Source: Vreelandella massiliensis
GTDB taxonomy: Bacteria > Pseudomonadota > Gammaproteobacteria > Pseudomonadales > Halomonadaceae
Assembly (NCBI RefSeq): GCF_900155385.1
Contig: NZ_LT699745.1
Coordinates: 1,254,946 to 1,318,945 of the forward strand
Reading direction: 5' to 3'
Length of the DNA: 64,000 nt
The number at the start of each line of letters is the position of its first letter. The stretch's first letter is position 1. Below, one piece after another: positions 18,642 through 27,543 of the stretch. The notes beneath the pieces are model-generated. The model was not told where the DNA came from and ran no database searches. It saw nothing but the letters and a program-made list of their open reading frames with translations. Made by a program: the position numbers and the translations under genes.

Positions 18642-21080
18642 ATGTGCTCCATCTCCCCGCTTTCAAGACCGCAAAAACCGCCCGTACACAAGCTTTCTCT
18701 ACTGGCGCTGGGTATTGCCGTTGCCCTGGGTACCGCGACTCCCTTGCAGGCACTGGCACAGGCGGGTGCCAGTGAAGAGCAGGCCAGCGCAAAGCGGCAG
18801 TATGACATCGCCGGTGGCTCCCTGGATGCCGTGCTCAACCGCTTCGCCCTCGCTGCCGGCATCGATCTCTCCGTTTCTTCCGAACTGACCTGGGGCAAGA
18901 CCAGCCAGGGTCTGGAAGGACTGTACTCGCCGGAGGAGGGCCTGCGAGAAATACTCGCCGGCAGTGGCTTGAGCTACCGCGCCACCGGTGCCAACAGCGT
19001 CACCCTCGTGGAGAGCCCGGATGACGAGACAATGTCACTCGAGCCGATTATGGTGACGGGCAGTTCAGCTTCTGCGTTGCATAACGGCTATGCCAACACC
19101 TACGAGCGCCCGCAGCTGTCCGGCATCTGGAACCGCCCCTTGGTGGAGATTCCGCGCAGCGTCCAGGTCTACGAGCAGGAGCTGATCGAGAACCAGCGCG
19201 CACTCAGCACCCGCGAGGTGGTCAAGAACGACCCCAGCGTGCTGGCCCCGGACGCCAAGGTCGGCTGGTACGACAATTTCGCCATCCGCGGCTTCGGGCT
19301 GAGCAACGTCCAGAGCTACTTCATCGACGGCCTGCCCATGAACAACCAGGCCGAGCAGCTGATCGACAACAAGGAAAGCGTGGAGGTGCTCAAGGGGCCG
19401 GCAGCCTTCGAGTTCGGCTTTGCCCCTCCCGGCGGTGTCATCAACTACGTGCGCAAGCGACCCACCGATGAGCCTTACCGCTCGGTGACCGTCGATGCCG
19501 ACAGCAACGGCCTGCTCTACGGCCAGGTGGATGTCGGCGGCCGACTGGGCGAGGAGCAGCGCTTCGGTTATCGGGTAGTGATGGCCGGCGAGGACACCGA
19601 GAGCTTTGTTGACGAGGTCGACGGCGACCGTCAGGTGTTCTCCCTGTTCACCGACTACCGCTTAACCGATGACCTGCTGGTGGAGGCCTCCTACGAGCAC
19701 TACGACCGCAGTATCACCACCATGATGGGGGTGCCCATTCCCGTCACCGGCGAGTTTTTCGACCTTGATCCGGATACCTTCATCGGCCAGGACTGGGCCG
19801 ATTACGAGACCGAAACCGAGACCTACATGGCGGGCCTGGTCTGGGATATCAATGCCGACTGGCGCCTGACCAGCCGCACCGCCTATCAGGACCTTTACCG
19901 CAGCGACCATCGCGCCTGGCCCTGGGATGCGAGCGCCAACGGCGACTGGGACGTCTACGAGCACTGGGAACGGGGTGAGCGCCCGACCTGGTCGCACCGC
20001 ACTGCCGTGGAAGGCGGCTTCGACACCGGTGCCGTGCAGCACCGCCTGGTGGCGGGCGCGGACTGGTCCGAGGCCGAGCTGCACTACGATACGCTCAGCT
20101 GGGAGTTCGTCGGCACCAGCAATGTCTTCGATCCTGTCGAGCTTGCCCCCAGCGGCAAGCAGCCGGGGGACCCGGTGCTTCGCAACGCTTTTGAGCAGTA
20201 CGGCCTGTTCGTACTTGACGACATGGCCTTCGGCGAGCATTGGGCGCTGGCCGCAGGTGGACGCTACGCGCGCCTGATAAACCGCAAGTATGATGCCACC
20301 GGAAGCGAGAATCGCGAGGATCGCTACGACGAGAACACTTTCCTGCCCATGGCCGCGCTGAGCTACTTCCCGCGTCCCGGCAGCCAGGTGTATCTCTCCT
20401 ACGCCGAAGGGGTGGAGCAGGGCGGCCGCGCGCCCGCGTCGGCGACCAACGCCGACGAGTTCATGGACCCGCTGGATAGCCATCAGCTTGAACTGGGCGC
20501 CAAGATGGCGCTGATGGAGGATCGGCTGCTGCTCAGCGGGGCGATTTTCCGCGCGGAGAAAGGCCTGGAGTACACCGATGCTAGCAACACCTACGTGCAG
20601 GATGGCGAGCAAGTGCATACCGGCCTGGAGCTCAGTGCTCGCGGCGATATCACCGAGCGCCTGCGCTTGATTGCCGGGCTGATGTGGCTAGATGCCGAGC
20701 AGGAAGACACCGGTGACGACAGCCTAAACGGCAAGGACGTTGCCGGAGTGCCGGAATTCAGCGCCAGCCTCTACGGCGAGTACAGGCTGCCTATGCCGGG
20801 CCTTGTGCTCACCGGCGGTGCCTACCATGAAGGCGAGCGCTACCTGGACGGCAACAACGTGTGGAGCATCGACGACTATACCCGCCTGGACCTGGGTGCC
20901 CGTTATGGCTTCAAGGCGCAAAATCTGGACTGGACGCTGCGCTTCAACGTGGAGAACGTGACCGACGAGGAGTACTACGTGGGTGGCGGCGCCTGGGGTA
21001 CCCTCGGCAACTACCCTTATGGCCGGGTGACCCCGGGGGCATCGCGTACTGCTCGCGTTTCCCTGCAGGCAGAGTTCTAA
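18642..21080 (+). CDS. TonB-dependent siderophore receptor/transducer
   Basis: Outer-membrane receptor of 812 residues that imports an iron-siderophore with TonB energy and signals through FecR. After a signal peptide (KLSLLALGIAVALG to ALA), residues about 50-125 form a secretin/TonB short N-terminal (STN) signalling domain (QYDIAGGSLDAVLNRFALAA), so it is a transducer. The plug domain follows (FAIRGFGLSNVQSYFIDGLP; VEVLKGPAAFEFG), then the beta-barrel, ending in the terminal aromatic residue F (SLQAEF). Start choices are ATG 18606 and ATG 18642. The second was chosen because GAGGA precedes it and the signal peptide follows soon. It is preceded by promoter-like copy 2 and closed by a strong terminator. 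The ligand is not known. Confidence 0.94.
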   Translation: MCSISPLSRPQKPPVHKLSLLALGIAVALGTATPLQALAQAGASEEQASAKRQYDIAGGSLDAVLNRFALAAGIDLSVSSELTWGKTSQGLEGLYSPEEGLREILAGSGLSYRATGANSVTLVESPDDETMSLEPIMVTGSSASALHNGYANTYERPQLSGIWNRPLVEIPRSVQVYEQELIENQRALSTREVVKNDPSVLAPDAKVGWYDNFAIRGFGLSNVQSYFIDGLPMNNQAEQLIDNKESVEVLKGPAAFEFGFAPPGGVINYVRKRPTDEPYRSVTVDADSNGLLYGQVDVGGRLGEEQRFGYRVVMAGEDTESFVDEVDGDRQVFSLFTDYRLTDDLLVEASYEHYDRSITTMMGVPIPVTGEFFDLDPDTFIGQDWADYETETETYMAGLVWDINADWRLTSRTAYQDLYRSDHRAWPWDASANGDWDVYEHWERGERPTWSHRTAVEGGFDTGAVQHRLVAGADWSEAELHYDTLSWEFVGTSNVFDPVELAPSGKQPGDPVLRNAFEQYGLFVLDDMAFGEHWALAAGGRYARLINRKYDATGSENREDRYDENTFLPMAALSYFPRPGSQVYLSYAEGVEQGGRAPASATNADEFMDPLDSHQLELGAKMALMEDRLLLSGAIFRAEKGLEYTDASNTYVQDGEQVHTGLELSARGDITERLRLIAGLMWLDAEQEDTGDDSLNGKDVAGVPEFSASLYGEYRLPMPGLVLTGGAYHEGERYLDGNNVWSIDDYTRLDLGARYGFKAQNLDWTLRFNVENVTDEEYYVGGGAWGTLGNYPYGRVTPGASRTARVSLQAEF

Positions 21081-21113
21081 CGTACGTCCGCGTTTTCTGA
21101 ATGTACTGTGCTC

Positions 21114-21141
21114 GGGATGATGGTTCGCCATCATCCCTTTT
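21114..21141 (+). terminator. Rho-independent terminator after the receptor gene
   Basis: GGGATGATGG and CCATCATCCC form a perfect 10-bp stem with a stable TTCG loop, followed by TTTTGCTTTT. It marks the end of the siderophore operon. Confidence 0.92.
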
Positions 21142-21167
21142 GCTTTTCGGTTGAAATAGTATCAAAT

Positions 21168-21186
21168 AAAAACTATTATCATTAGT
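21168..21186 (+). promoter_or_regulatory. Fur-box-like site before an unknown gene
   Basis: Twelve of 19 positions match the Fur consensus, with an intact ATCATTA core in an AT-rich stretch. It lies 23 bases before the start of the next gene, a position that suits repression. Confidence 0.5.
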
Positions 21187-21209
21187 ATTTGTATTATAGC
21201 GAGCCTCCC

Positions 21210-21680
21210 ATGCAATTTCTGTGTCCCATGCATCGTCAGCATTTCGCCAGATTCCCGCTGGAAGCCAAAAAAGATCTCTGGCTGCGCTGGATGGAGAACG
21301 CACGCACTCACAGTGAACAGGGGCAGTGGCGTGAGGTGATCGCGCTGGCGGGCAGTGCCTTTGAGCTAGCCTGCCTGGAGGGCGCCCCCGATGAGCCATG
21401 CCTGCATATTGAACTTACGCTATCCGCTATTCTGCTATCGGGTGTTCTGGCGGATCACGGTGACAGCGCGGCAGTGGAGCGGGTGATCTACCGCGCGCTG
21501 TCGTATTTGCAGGATGATGGCCATCACACCGCCTCGCAACACTGCTGTGGGTTGGGGGAGTGCGTTTCGGTGCTCATTGACCATTCGCGCCAGGCGGCCT
21601 TTTTTGCCGATTATCTCAACTGGCCTTCACTGCCATTCGGTGATCAGCACCGCGTCTCATTGGCCGTGACCTTTCACTGA
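21210..21680 (+). CDS. Conserved-looking protein of unknown function, candidate iron-regulated
   Basis: I do not recognise this 156-residue protein. It has no signal peptide or membrane segment and looks helical and soluble. Its N-terminus MQFLCPMHRQHF has a C-x2-H-x2-H pattern, and a second cluster reads QHCCGLGEC, so metal or cluster binding is possible. The middle (WREVIALAGSAFELACLEG; VERVIYRALSYLQDD) has the rhythm of helical repeats. ATG 21210 was chosen over an upstream TTG because it follows the Fur-like site at a good distance. It is a single gene between the receptor terminator and hipBA. The Fur-like site suggests a role under iron starvation. Confidence 0.65.
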   Translation: MQFLCPMHRQHFARFPLEAKKDLWLRWMENARTHSEQGQWREVIALAGSAFELACLEGAPDEPCLHIELTLSAILLSGVLADHGDSAAVERVIYRALSYLQDDGHHTASQHCCGLGECVSVLIDHSRQAAFFADYLNWPSLPFGDQHRVSLAVTFH

Positions 21681-21922
21681 TGTAGTCACTACCATGTAGC
21701 CGCTATCGTGCCGGTAGCAAACGCGGTAGTGCTATAGGCCACCGGTAACGTGGCCGGTGGAAAGCTATTTCGGTAGCGGCTCAAGGAGGACCAGGCGGTC
21801 TCTCCTTCGCTGCGTGCTTCATGGGAGCAGTGTGCCATCTGTCAGCCTACTCACCGGCGTTGAACGTTGGTTCGAAATAAATGGATAACATTGTAACTAT
21901 TAAGTCTGTTTTTTCGATATAA

Positions 21923-21940
21923 TGGATATTATATTATCCA
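21923..21940. promoter_or_regulatory. Likely HipB operator over the hipBA promoter
   Basis: TGGATA and TATCCA form an inverted repeat with a six-base AT spacer. It overlaps a good -10 box (TATAAT, 21918-21923), 15 bases before the hipB-like start. A further TGGATA copy at 21882 lies 41 bases upstream, about four helical turns. HipB proteins bind sites built from TATCC and GGATA and repress their own operon. Confidence 0.5.
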
Positions 21941-21954
21941 ATATAGAGTTCAGT

Positions 21955-22233
21955 ATGCGCCTTTCTCTACTCACTGCAAGCGACATCCAGCATGAGCTGG
22001 CCAATGCCGTTCGTCGCCGCCGGCGCGAACTGAAATGGTCACGTAGCGCCCTGGCCGAGCGCAGCGGGGTGCCGGCACCGACGATCAAGCGCTTTGAAAC
22101 CACAGGGCAAATCTCGCTGCGCCAGTTCCTGCTGCTGTGGCAGTGCGTTGATCGGCTGGAGCGCGTGGCAGTGTTGGCGGCGCCTACGTCGGATACACCC
22201 CGCAGCATCGAGGAGGTGCTGCGCGATGACTGA
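21955..22233 (+). CDS. hipB: HipB-like XRE-family antitoxin/repressor
   Basis: DNA-binding antitoxin of 92 residues that represses its operon and neutralises HipA. A helix-turn-helix of the Cro/XRE type spans about residues 25-60 (LKWSRSALAERSGVPAPTIKR). The open frame begins 11 codons upstream over the putative operator. ATG 21955 was chosen because the operator and -10 box would otherwise lie in the coding region. The gene overlaps hipA by eight bases. Confidence 0.85.
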   Translation: MRLSLLTASDIQHELANAVRRRRRELKWSRSALAERSGVPAPTIKRFETTGQISLRQFLLLWQCVDRLERVAVLAAPTSDTPRSIEEVLRDD

Positions 22234-23515
22234 TTTCGTTCCCGTGCGGCAGTTGGACGTGCACCGTTGCCTCAGCGATGGCCGCCACGTGCGGGTGGGT
22301 CGGCTGGCGCAGAGCCGCCAGGGCGTGTTTTTTCAGTATGACGATGCTTACTACCGCACCTACCATAGCCTCTCGCCGTTTCAGCTGGCGTTCGATACCC
22401 GGCTGCATGCCGCTCCACCCACCCCGCACCGGGGGCTTCATGGTCTGTTTGCCGACTCGCTGCCGGATGGCTGGGGGATGATGCTGATGGATCGCCTGTT
22501 TCGCCAGCACGGCATCGCGCCTCATGACGTGACGGCATTGGACCGCTTGGCTTTCGTCGGCGAGCATGGCATGGGCGCCCTGAGCTACCGTCCGGTATTG
22601 GCGCTTGGTGCTATCGGCGAAGCCGCGCCTGAGTGTAGCCTGGGCGAATTAGGCGAGCAGGCTCGTCGTCTCTTCGAGGGCCAAACTGATACCGTGCTTG
22701 CCACCTTGGCCCAGGCCGGCAGTTCGGGCGGGGCTCGCCCCAAGGTGCAGGTGTACCTTTCCTCGGACTCCACCGATCAGGCCAGCACACACCCCCGCGA
22801 AGGGTGGGAGCCCTGGCTGGTCAAGTTCACATCCGGCGCGCTGGCATTGGGACATGAAGAAGGTTTATGTGAAGCCGCGTACTTGACCCTTGCCCAGCAG
22901 GCCGGCATCGAAACCCCGTGCTGGAAACTGATCACGCCGCCCGAGGACTCTCCGGCACGTGCCTGGCTGGCACTGCGACGCTTCGACTGTAGCGAGCGAT
23001 CCGGGCGCTACCACATGATCAGTGCCTGCGGGCTGCTGGATGCCGACTTTCGCCTGCCATCGCTGGATTACGAGGACCTCATCAAGGCCGGCCAAGTTCT
23101 GTGCGGCAGCCCTGCCGTGGGACGAGAGCTGTTTCGTCGCTGCATCTTCAACCTTTTCGCCTGCAACCAGGACGACCACAGCAAGAACTGGGCGTTTCTC
23201 TTGGACGACGAAGGCCAGTGGCGCCCCACTCCCGGCTACGATCTGACCTTCAGCCCCAGCCCCTATGGCGAACACGCGACGGCGTTCCAAGGGCATGGTA
23301 AGGGTCCGCCACTCAAGGTCGTTCAGGCGTTAGCCGATCAGGCTGGTTTCAACCGCTGGAGCGAAGCAAGGCAAGCGATAGAGGAAATCGTAGCGGCAAT
23401 CAGCGGCTGGAATGCAACCGCCAAGGCACTCGGCGTCAGCCTCCAAGTCAGGCGGGATATACAGCAGCGGCTGGACGCCGTTCACAAGGTAAACCGCCCA
23501 CTCTGGAGTGCATGA
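22226..23515 (+). CDS. hipA: HipA-like serine/threonine kinase toxin
   Basis: Kinase toxin of 429 residues; in E. coli HipA phosphorylates glutamyl-tRNA synthetase and induces growth arrest and persistence. The conserved N-terminal motif LHGLFADSLPDGWG, the nucleotide loop SSGGARPKVQ, the catalytic loop NQDDHSKN and the metal site GYDLTFSP are all present, so the kinase looks intact. The longest open frame starts 44 codons upstream in another register of hipB. ATG 22226 follows AGGAGG and overlaps hipB, giving coupled translation. With the iron cluster it forms an accessory block between housekeeping genes. Confidence 0.92.
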   Translation: MTDFVPVRQLDVHRCLSDGRHVRVGRLAQSRQGVFFQYDDAYYRTYHSLSPFQLAFDTRLHAAPPTPHRGLHGLFADSLPDGWGMMLMDRLFRQHGIAPHDVTALDRLAFVGEHGMGALSYRPVLALGAIGEAAPECSLGELGEQARRLFEGQTDTVLATLAQAGSSGGARPKVQVYLSSDSTDQASTHPREGWEPWLVKFTSGALALGHEEGLCEAAYLTLAQQAGIETPCWKLITPPEDSPARAWLALRRFDCSERSGRYHMISACGLLDADFRLPSLDYEDLIKAGQVLCGSPAVGRELFRRCIFNLFACNQDDHSKNWAFLLDDEGQWRPTPGYDLTFSPSPYGEHATAFQGHGKGPPLKVVQALADQAGFNRWSEARQAIEEIVAAISGWNATAKALGVSLQVRRDIQQRLDAVHKVNRPLWSA

Positions 23516-23639
23516 AACCGGCGCTTTCTCATTGGCGCAACAGATGACATCTATCGTCCAAGCCGCGACAATAGCGCTGCATTAAGGCCCAAAGGGCAGG
23601 TTTGAGTTGATGACTGGCTGAGCGGTTATCGGGGGAGCG

Positions 23640-24416
23640 ATGTTGCCACTGAACATCCTTTATCAGGATGAATCTCTTGTCGCGGTGCATAAGCCCTCGG
23701 GGCTTTTGATACACCGCTCGGCGTTGGCGCGGGGCGAGAGCGAATTTCTGCTTCAGCGTCTGCGCGACCAGATCGGCCAGCGGGTCTACCCGGTGCACCG
23801 GTTGGATCGGCCCACGTCGGGTGTCATGGTGTTTGGTCTCTCCGCCGAGGTGGCGGGGCGCTTGAGCGAATCGTTTACCGAGCGGCAGGTCGACAAGCGC
23901 TATCTCGCGGTGGTGCGCGGCAAAGCGCCCGCCGAGGAGCGCCTGGACTATCCGCTGCGCGAAGAAGATGGCACGCGCCCCAAGGCTGAAATGCCCGCGA
24001 TGCCGGCGATGACCGATATTCGCTGCCTGGATAGCGTCGAGCTTCCCGTGCAGGTCGACCGCTACCCGCAAGCGCGCTACTCACTGGTGGAAGCGCGGCC
24101 GCTGACCGGGCGCCGCCATCAGATCCGGCGCCATCTGTCGCGGCGTGGCTACCCCATTATCGGCGATGCCAAACACGGGAAAAGTGTTCACAATCATTTT
24201 TTTGCCGATAAGCTAAGCGCGCCAAGGCTGTTGCTTGCCGCCACTTATTTGGCTTTCGACCACCCGGCGCTGGCCAAACGCGTGCAGCTAAGCTGCGCGC
24301 TGGACGCGACCATGACGGCGCTGTTTCACCACCTGGGTTGGGCGGGGCATTTGCCGCTGGATAGCGTACGCACGCCGCCGCGCAGCGCCGCTACTGCGCT
24401 CACGTCATTATCTTGA
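23640..24416 (+). CDS. truC: tRNA pseudouridine(65) synthase TruC
   Basis: RluA-family enzyme that isomerises uridine 65 in tRNA. The 258 residues have the catalytic motif HRLDRPTSG (catalytic Asp), KRYLAVVRG and GRRHQIRRHL, and no S4 domain, as expected for TruC. ATG 23640 follows GGGGGAGC. tcdA follows 21 bases downstream, so two tRNA-modification genes are neighbours. Confidence 0.88.
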   Translation: MLPLNILYQDESLVAVHKPSGLLIHRSALARGESEFLLQRLRDQIGQRVYPVHRLDRPTSGVMVFGLSAEVAGRLSESFTERQVDKRYLAVVRGKAPAEERLDYPLREEDGTRPKAEMPAMPAMTDIRCLDSVELPVQVDRYPQARYSLVEARPLTGRRHQIRRHLSRRGYPIIGDAKHGKSVHNHFFADKLSAPRLLLAATYLAFDHPALAKRVQLSCALDATMTALFHHLGWAGHLPLDSVRTPPRSAATALTSLS

Positions 24417-24437
24417 AGGGCTATTTTGAGGGGGACT

Positions 24438-25265
24438 ATGTCGTCTGCTGATTACGACTTTCGCTTTGGCGGTATTCGCCGCCTCTATGGGCAGCGCGCC
24501 GCCAAGACGTTTCGCCAGGCCCAAGTGGTCGTCGTGGGCGTGGGCGGTGTCGGCAGCTGGGCGGTGGAAGCGCTGGCGCGTTCGGGCATCGGCAAGCTCA
24601 CGCTGATTGACCTGGACGATGTGTGCGTCTCCAACGTCAATCGGCAGCTCCACGCGTTAAACACCACCTTCGGACAGCCAAAAGTCGAGGTGCTGGCCGA
24701 GCGCTGCCGCTTGATCGCCCCGGAGATTGAGGTTGTCGCCGACACGGCGTTTGTCACCCCGACCAATCTGGCCGAGCGTATCCCCAGTGACGCCGATCAT
24801 GTGGTCGATGCCATTGATAGCGTGATCGCCAAGGCGGCGCTCATCGCCTGGTGCAAGCGACGTAAACTCCCCATCACCGTGACCGGTGCGGCCGGCGGGC
24901 AGACCGATCCGACGCGGATTCAGGTCGCCGATCTCACCCGCACCGAACACGACCCGCTGCTGGCCAAGGTGCGCTCGCGTCTGCGCCGCGACTACGGCTT
25001 CTCGCGTAACCCCAAACGGCGCTTTTCGGTGGCGTGTGTTTACTCCGACGAGCAGCTGGTTTATCCCGCCCCTGACGGCGAAGTGTGCCTGCACAAGCCT
25101 GGCGGCAATGAGGCCACGCGGCTTGACTGCGCCACGGGCTTTGGTGCCGCGACCTTTGTCACTGGCACCTTCGGTTTTGTCGCCGCCGCCAAAGTGCTCG
25201 AACGTCTGGCGAAAAAAGGCGCTCGGGCGGCCCACTCAACGACTACCCCAGAGGAGCGCCCATGA
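24438..25265 (+). CDS. tcdA: tRNA threonylcarbamoyladenosine dehydratase
   Basis: E1-like (ThiF/MoeB family) enzyme, also called CsdL, that cyclises t6A at position 37 of ANN-decoding tRNAs to ct6A using ATP. The 275 residues show the Rossmann nucleotide motif GVGGVGSWAVEALARSG, LTLIDLDDVCVSNVNRQ and VVDAIDSVIAK. ATG 24438 was preferred over a frame start four codons earlier because GAGGGGG precedes it. It overlaps the next gene by four bases. Confidence 0.93.
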   Translation: MSSADYDFRFGGIRRLYGQRAAKTFRQAQVVVVGVGGVGSWAVEALARSGIGKLTLIDLDDVCVSNVNRQLHALNTTFGQPKVEVLAERCRLIAPEIEVVADTAFVTPTNLAERIPSDADHVVDAIDSVIAKAALIAWCKRRKLPITVTGAAGGQTDPTRIQVADLTRTEHDPLLAKVRSRLRRDYGFSRNPKRRFSVACVYSDEQLVYPAPDGEVCLHKPGGNEATRLDCATGFGAATFVTGTFGFVAAAKVLERLAKKGARAAHSTTTPEERP

Positions 25266-25480
25266 CCGCCCCCGTTCCCGGTATTTACCGCCACTATAAA
25301 GGCAGCCTTTACGAGGTGATCGGCACCGCTCGGCACAGCGAAAGTGAGGAACCCCTTGTGGTGTATCGGGCACTGTATGGCGATTACGGCCTCTGGGTGC
25401 GCCCGCTGACAATGTTCACTGAAAGCGTCACCAAAGACGACCGCACCCAGCCGCGCTTCGCGCTGGAGAAGGCGTTTTAA
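25262..25480 (+). CDS. DUF1653 domain protein
   Basis: Small protein of 72 residues that is nearly entirely a DUF1653 domain (PGIYRHYKGSLYEVIGTARHSE; EEPLVVYRALYGDYGLWVRP). The family is widespread and its function is not established. The ATG overlaps the tcdA stop as ATGA, so it is co-translated with it. Confidence 0.82.
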   Translation: MTAPVPGIYRHYKGSLYEVIGTARHSESEEPLVVYRALYGDYGLWVRPLTMFTESVTKDDRTQPRFALEKAF

Positions 25481-25518
25481 GTTCGCATGGGTTAACCAAG
25501 GAAGCGCTTAGGCCCTCG

Positions 25519-27522
25519 ATGTCGCCGCGGCAGACACTCAAAGATACCTTCGGTTTTGATGATTTTCGCGGCGGCCAGCAGGCCGTCATTTCCAGCGTTT
25601 TGCAAGGCCGCTCAACGGCGGCGATTTTCGCCACCGGCGCCGGTAAGTCGCTTTGCTATCAGCTGCCGGCACTGCACTTGCCGCACCTGACCCTGGTGGT
25701 GTCGCCGCTGTTGGCGCTGATGCAGGACCAGCTCGCGTTTCTCGAACGCCAAGGCATCGCGGCGGCCAGCATCGATTCCACTCAGGATCGCGAGACGGGC
25801 CGCGAGGTGATGGAGCGCGCTAAACGCGGCGAGTTGAAGATTTTGATGGTGTCGGTGGAGCGGCTGAAAAACGAACGCTTTCGCCACTTTCTCCGCCAGG
25901 TCCCTATTTCGCTGCTGGTGGTCGACGAAGCCCACTGTATTTCCGAGTGGGGACATAACTTTCGCCCCGATTATCTCAAGCTGCCGGACTACCAGCGCGA
26001 TTTCGCCATCCCCCAGGCGCTGCTACTCACCGCCACAGCAACGCCCGCCGTTATCGCCGATATGCGCGAAAAGTTTGCCATTGCCCCCGAAAATGTCATC
26101 ACGACCGGCTTTTATCGACCCAACCTTGAGTTGCTGGTGGCGCCCGCGCGGCAAGACCGCCAGCAGCAGCTGATTGACTGGCTCAAGCCGCAAATGCAGC
26201 CGGGGAGCCAAGCGCCCACGATTGTTTATGTCACTCTCCAGCACACCGCCGAGCGGGTGGCGAAGGCGTTGACGGCTCAGGGTATCGTCGCAACGGCGTA
26301 TCACGCGGGGCTGGATGCAGCCCGCCGGGATGATATTCAGCATCAATTTATGCGCGGCGAATCGCCCTGTATCGTCGCCACCATCGCCTTTGGCATGGGC
26401 ATCGACAAGGGCAATATTCGCAACGTGGTGCACTTTGATCTGCCCAAATCGATCGAGAACTACAGCCAAGAGATTGGCCGGGCGGGGCGCGATGGTTTGC
26501 CCTCCACCTGCCTGACCCTGGCCGGGCGCGATGGCCTACGGGTGCTGGAAAACTTCGTGTACGGCGATACCCCCGAGTACCGCGGTATTTATCGTCTGCT
26601 GGAAGAGATCGCAACGGCAGGCGCCGCGCCCGAGTGCCAGTGGGAGGTGCTGCTCAATACCCTTTCTCGCGATACCAATATTCGCCTACTGCCGCTAAAA
26701 ACGCTGTTGGTACGGCTGGAAATGCACGGCATTATCGCCCCGCGCTTCGCCTTTTTAGCCGAGTACCGGCTGCGCTACCACCTTGAACCCGAATCAATAG
26801 TGGCGCGCTTTAACGGCGAGCGGGCCGCTTTTGTGCGCCTGTTGATCGACCATATTCCCATTGCTCGCACATGGGGCACGGTGGATTTCGAGCGCTTGCA
26901 CCGAGCGGGGCAGGCGCAGCAGATTGATACTTCCCGTGTCCGCGTGATCACAGCGCTGGAGTATTTTCAAGATAAGGGCTGGCTGACCCTGGAAGGCAAG
27001 CGCATGACCGACGTGTTCGAGGTCTGCCAGCCACACTTCTCGATTGAGACACTCGCGGGTCAGCTTTACGACGAGTGCTTGGCCCGAGAACGCGCCGAAA
27101 TCGAGCGGCTGCACGCCATGCTGGCGCTGTTTGAAACCGAGAGCTGCCTCACGCGGCGCCTGGCCGAGCATTTTGGCGACAGCACTTTTGATACACCCGG
27201 CAATACCGAGCAGGGCCGCTGTGGGCACTGCTCGGTCTGTTACGGCCACCCGGTGCGGCTACCGGAGGCGCCGCCCCACCCCCCGTTATCGGCGACGGAT
27301 TTTCAGCGCCACGCACTGCCCTTTATAGAGCGCCACCATGCACAGTTTGGCCAGCCACCCAACGCGCAGCGGCTGGCGCACTTTCTGTGCGGCCTAACCA
27401 TGCCGATCTTTACCCCGCTAAAAGCGCGTGGCCTCAATGGCTTTGCGCTCTTTGAGCAGCGCGCCTACCCCGAGGTGCGTGACTGGGCGGAGGGTTTCTT
27501 GGTCAATGCAAGCAGAAACTGA
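25519..27522 (+). CDS. RecQ-like ATP-dependent DNA helicase
   Basis: Superfamily 2 helicase of 667 residues that unwinds DNA 3' to 5'. Motif I is ATGAGKSLCYQ (usually TGGGKS, so one Gly is Ala). Motif II is VVDEAHCISEWGHNFRPDY, and motif VI is QEIGRAGRDG. The expected RecQ zinc cysteines sit late in the protein as CGHCSVC, near residue 570, not in the usual place. The C-terminal winged-helix/HRDC layout of E. coli RecQ is not clear. It is therefore a divergent RecQ, and the symbol recQ is withheld. The ATG has no strong ribosome-binding site; AAGGAAG lies about 20 bases upstream. Confidence 0.85.
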   Translation: MSPRQTLKDTFGFDDFRGGQQAVISSVLQGRSTAAIFATGAGKSLCYQLPALHLPHLTLVVSPLLALMQDQLAFLERQGIAAASIDSTQDRETGREVMERAKRGELKILMVSVERLKNERFRHFLRQVPISLLVVDEAHCISEWGHNFRPDYLKLPDYQRDFAIPQALLLTATATPAVIADMREKFAIAPENVITTGFYRPNLELLVAPARQDRQQQLIDWLKPQMQPGSQAPTIVYVTLQHTAERVAKALTAQGIVATAYHAGLDAARRDDIQHQFMRGESPCIVATIAFGMGIDKGNIRNVVHFDLPKSIENYSQEIGRAGRDGLPSTCLTLAGRDGLRVLENFVYGDTPEYRGIYRLLEEIATAGAAPECQWEVLLNTLSRDTNIRLLPLKTLLVRLEMHGIIAPRFAFLAEYRLRYHLEPESIVARFNGERAAFVRLLIDHIPIARTWGTVDFERLHRAGQAQQIDTSRVRVITALEYFQDKGWLTLEGKRMTDVFEVCQPHFSIETLAGQLYDECLARERAEIERLHAMLALFETESCLTRRLAEHFGDSTFDTPGNTEQGRCGHCSVCYGHPVRLPEAPPHPPLSATDFQRHALPFIERHHAQFGQPPNAQRLAHFLCGLTMPIFTPLKARGLNGFALFEQRAYPEVRDWAEGFLVNASRN

Positions 27523-27543
27523 GAGCGTCAAAGGCGGCTTTTT

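Noticed and set aside
19662..20618. Open frame of 318 codons on the minus strand
   Set aside because: Shadow of the TonB receptor barrel.
21739..21760. Inverted repeat CCACCGG/CCGGTGG
   Set aside because: No T run follows and it is far from the preceding stop codon; no role could be assigned. The rest of the 274-base interval holds only the hipBA control region.
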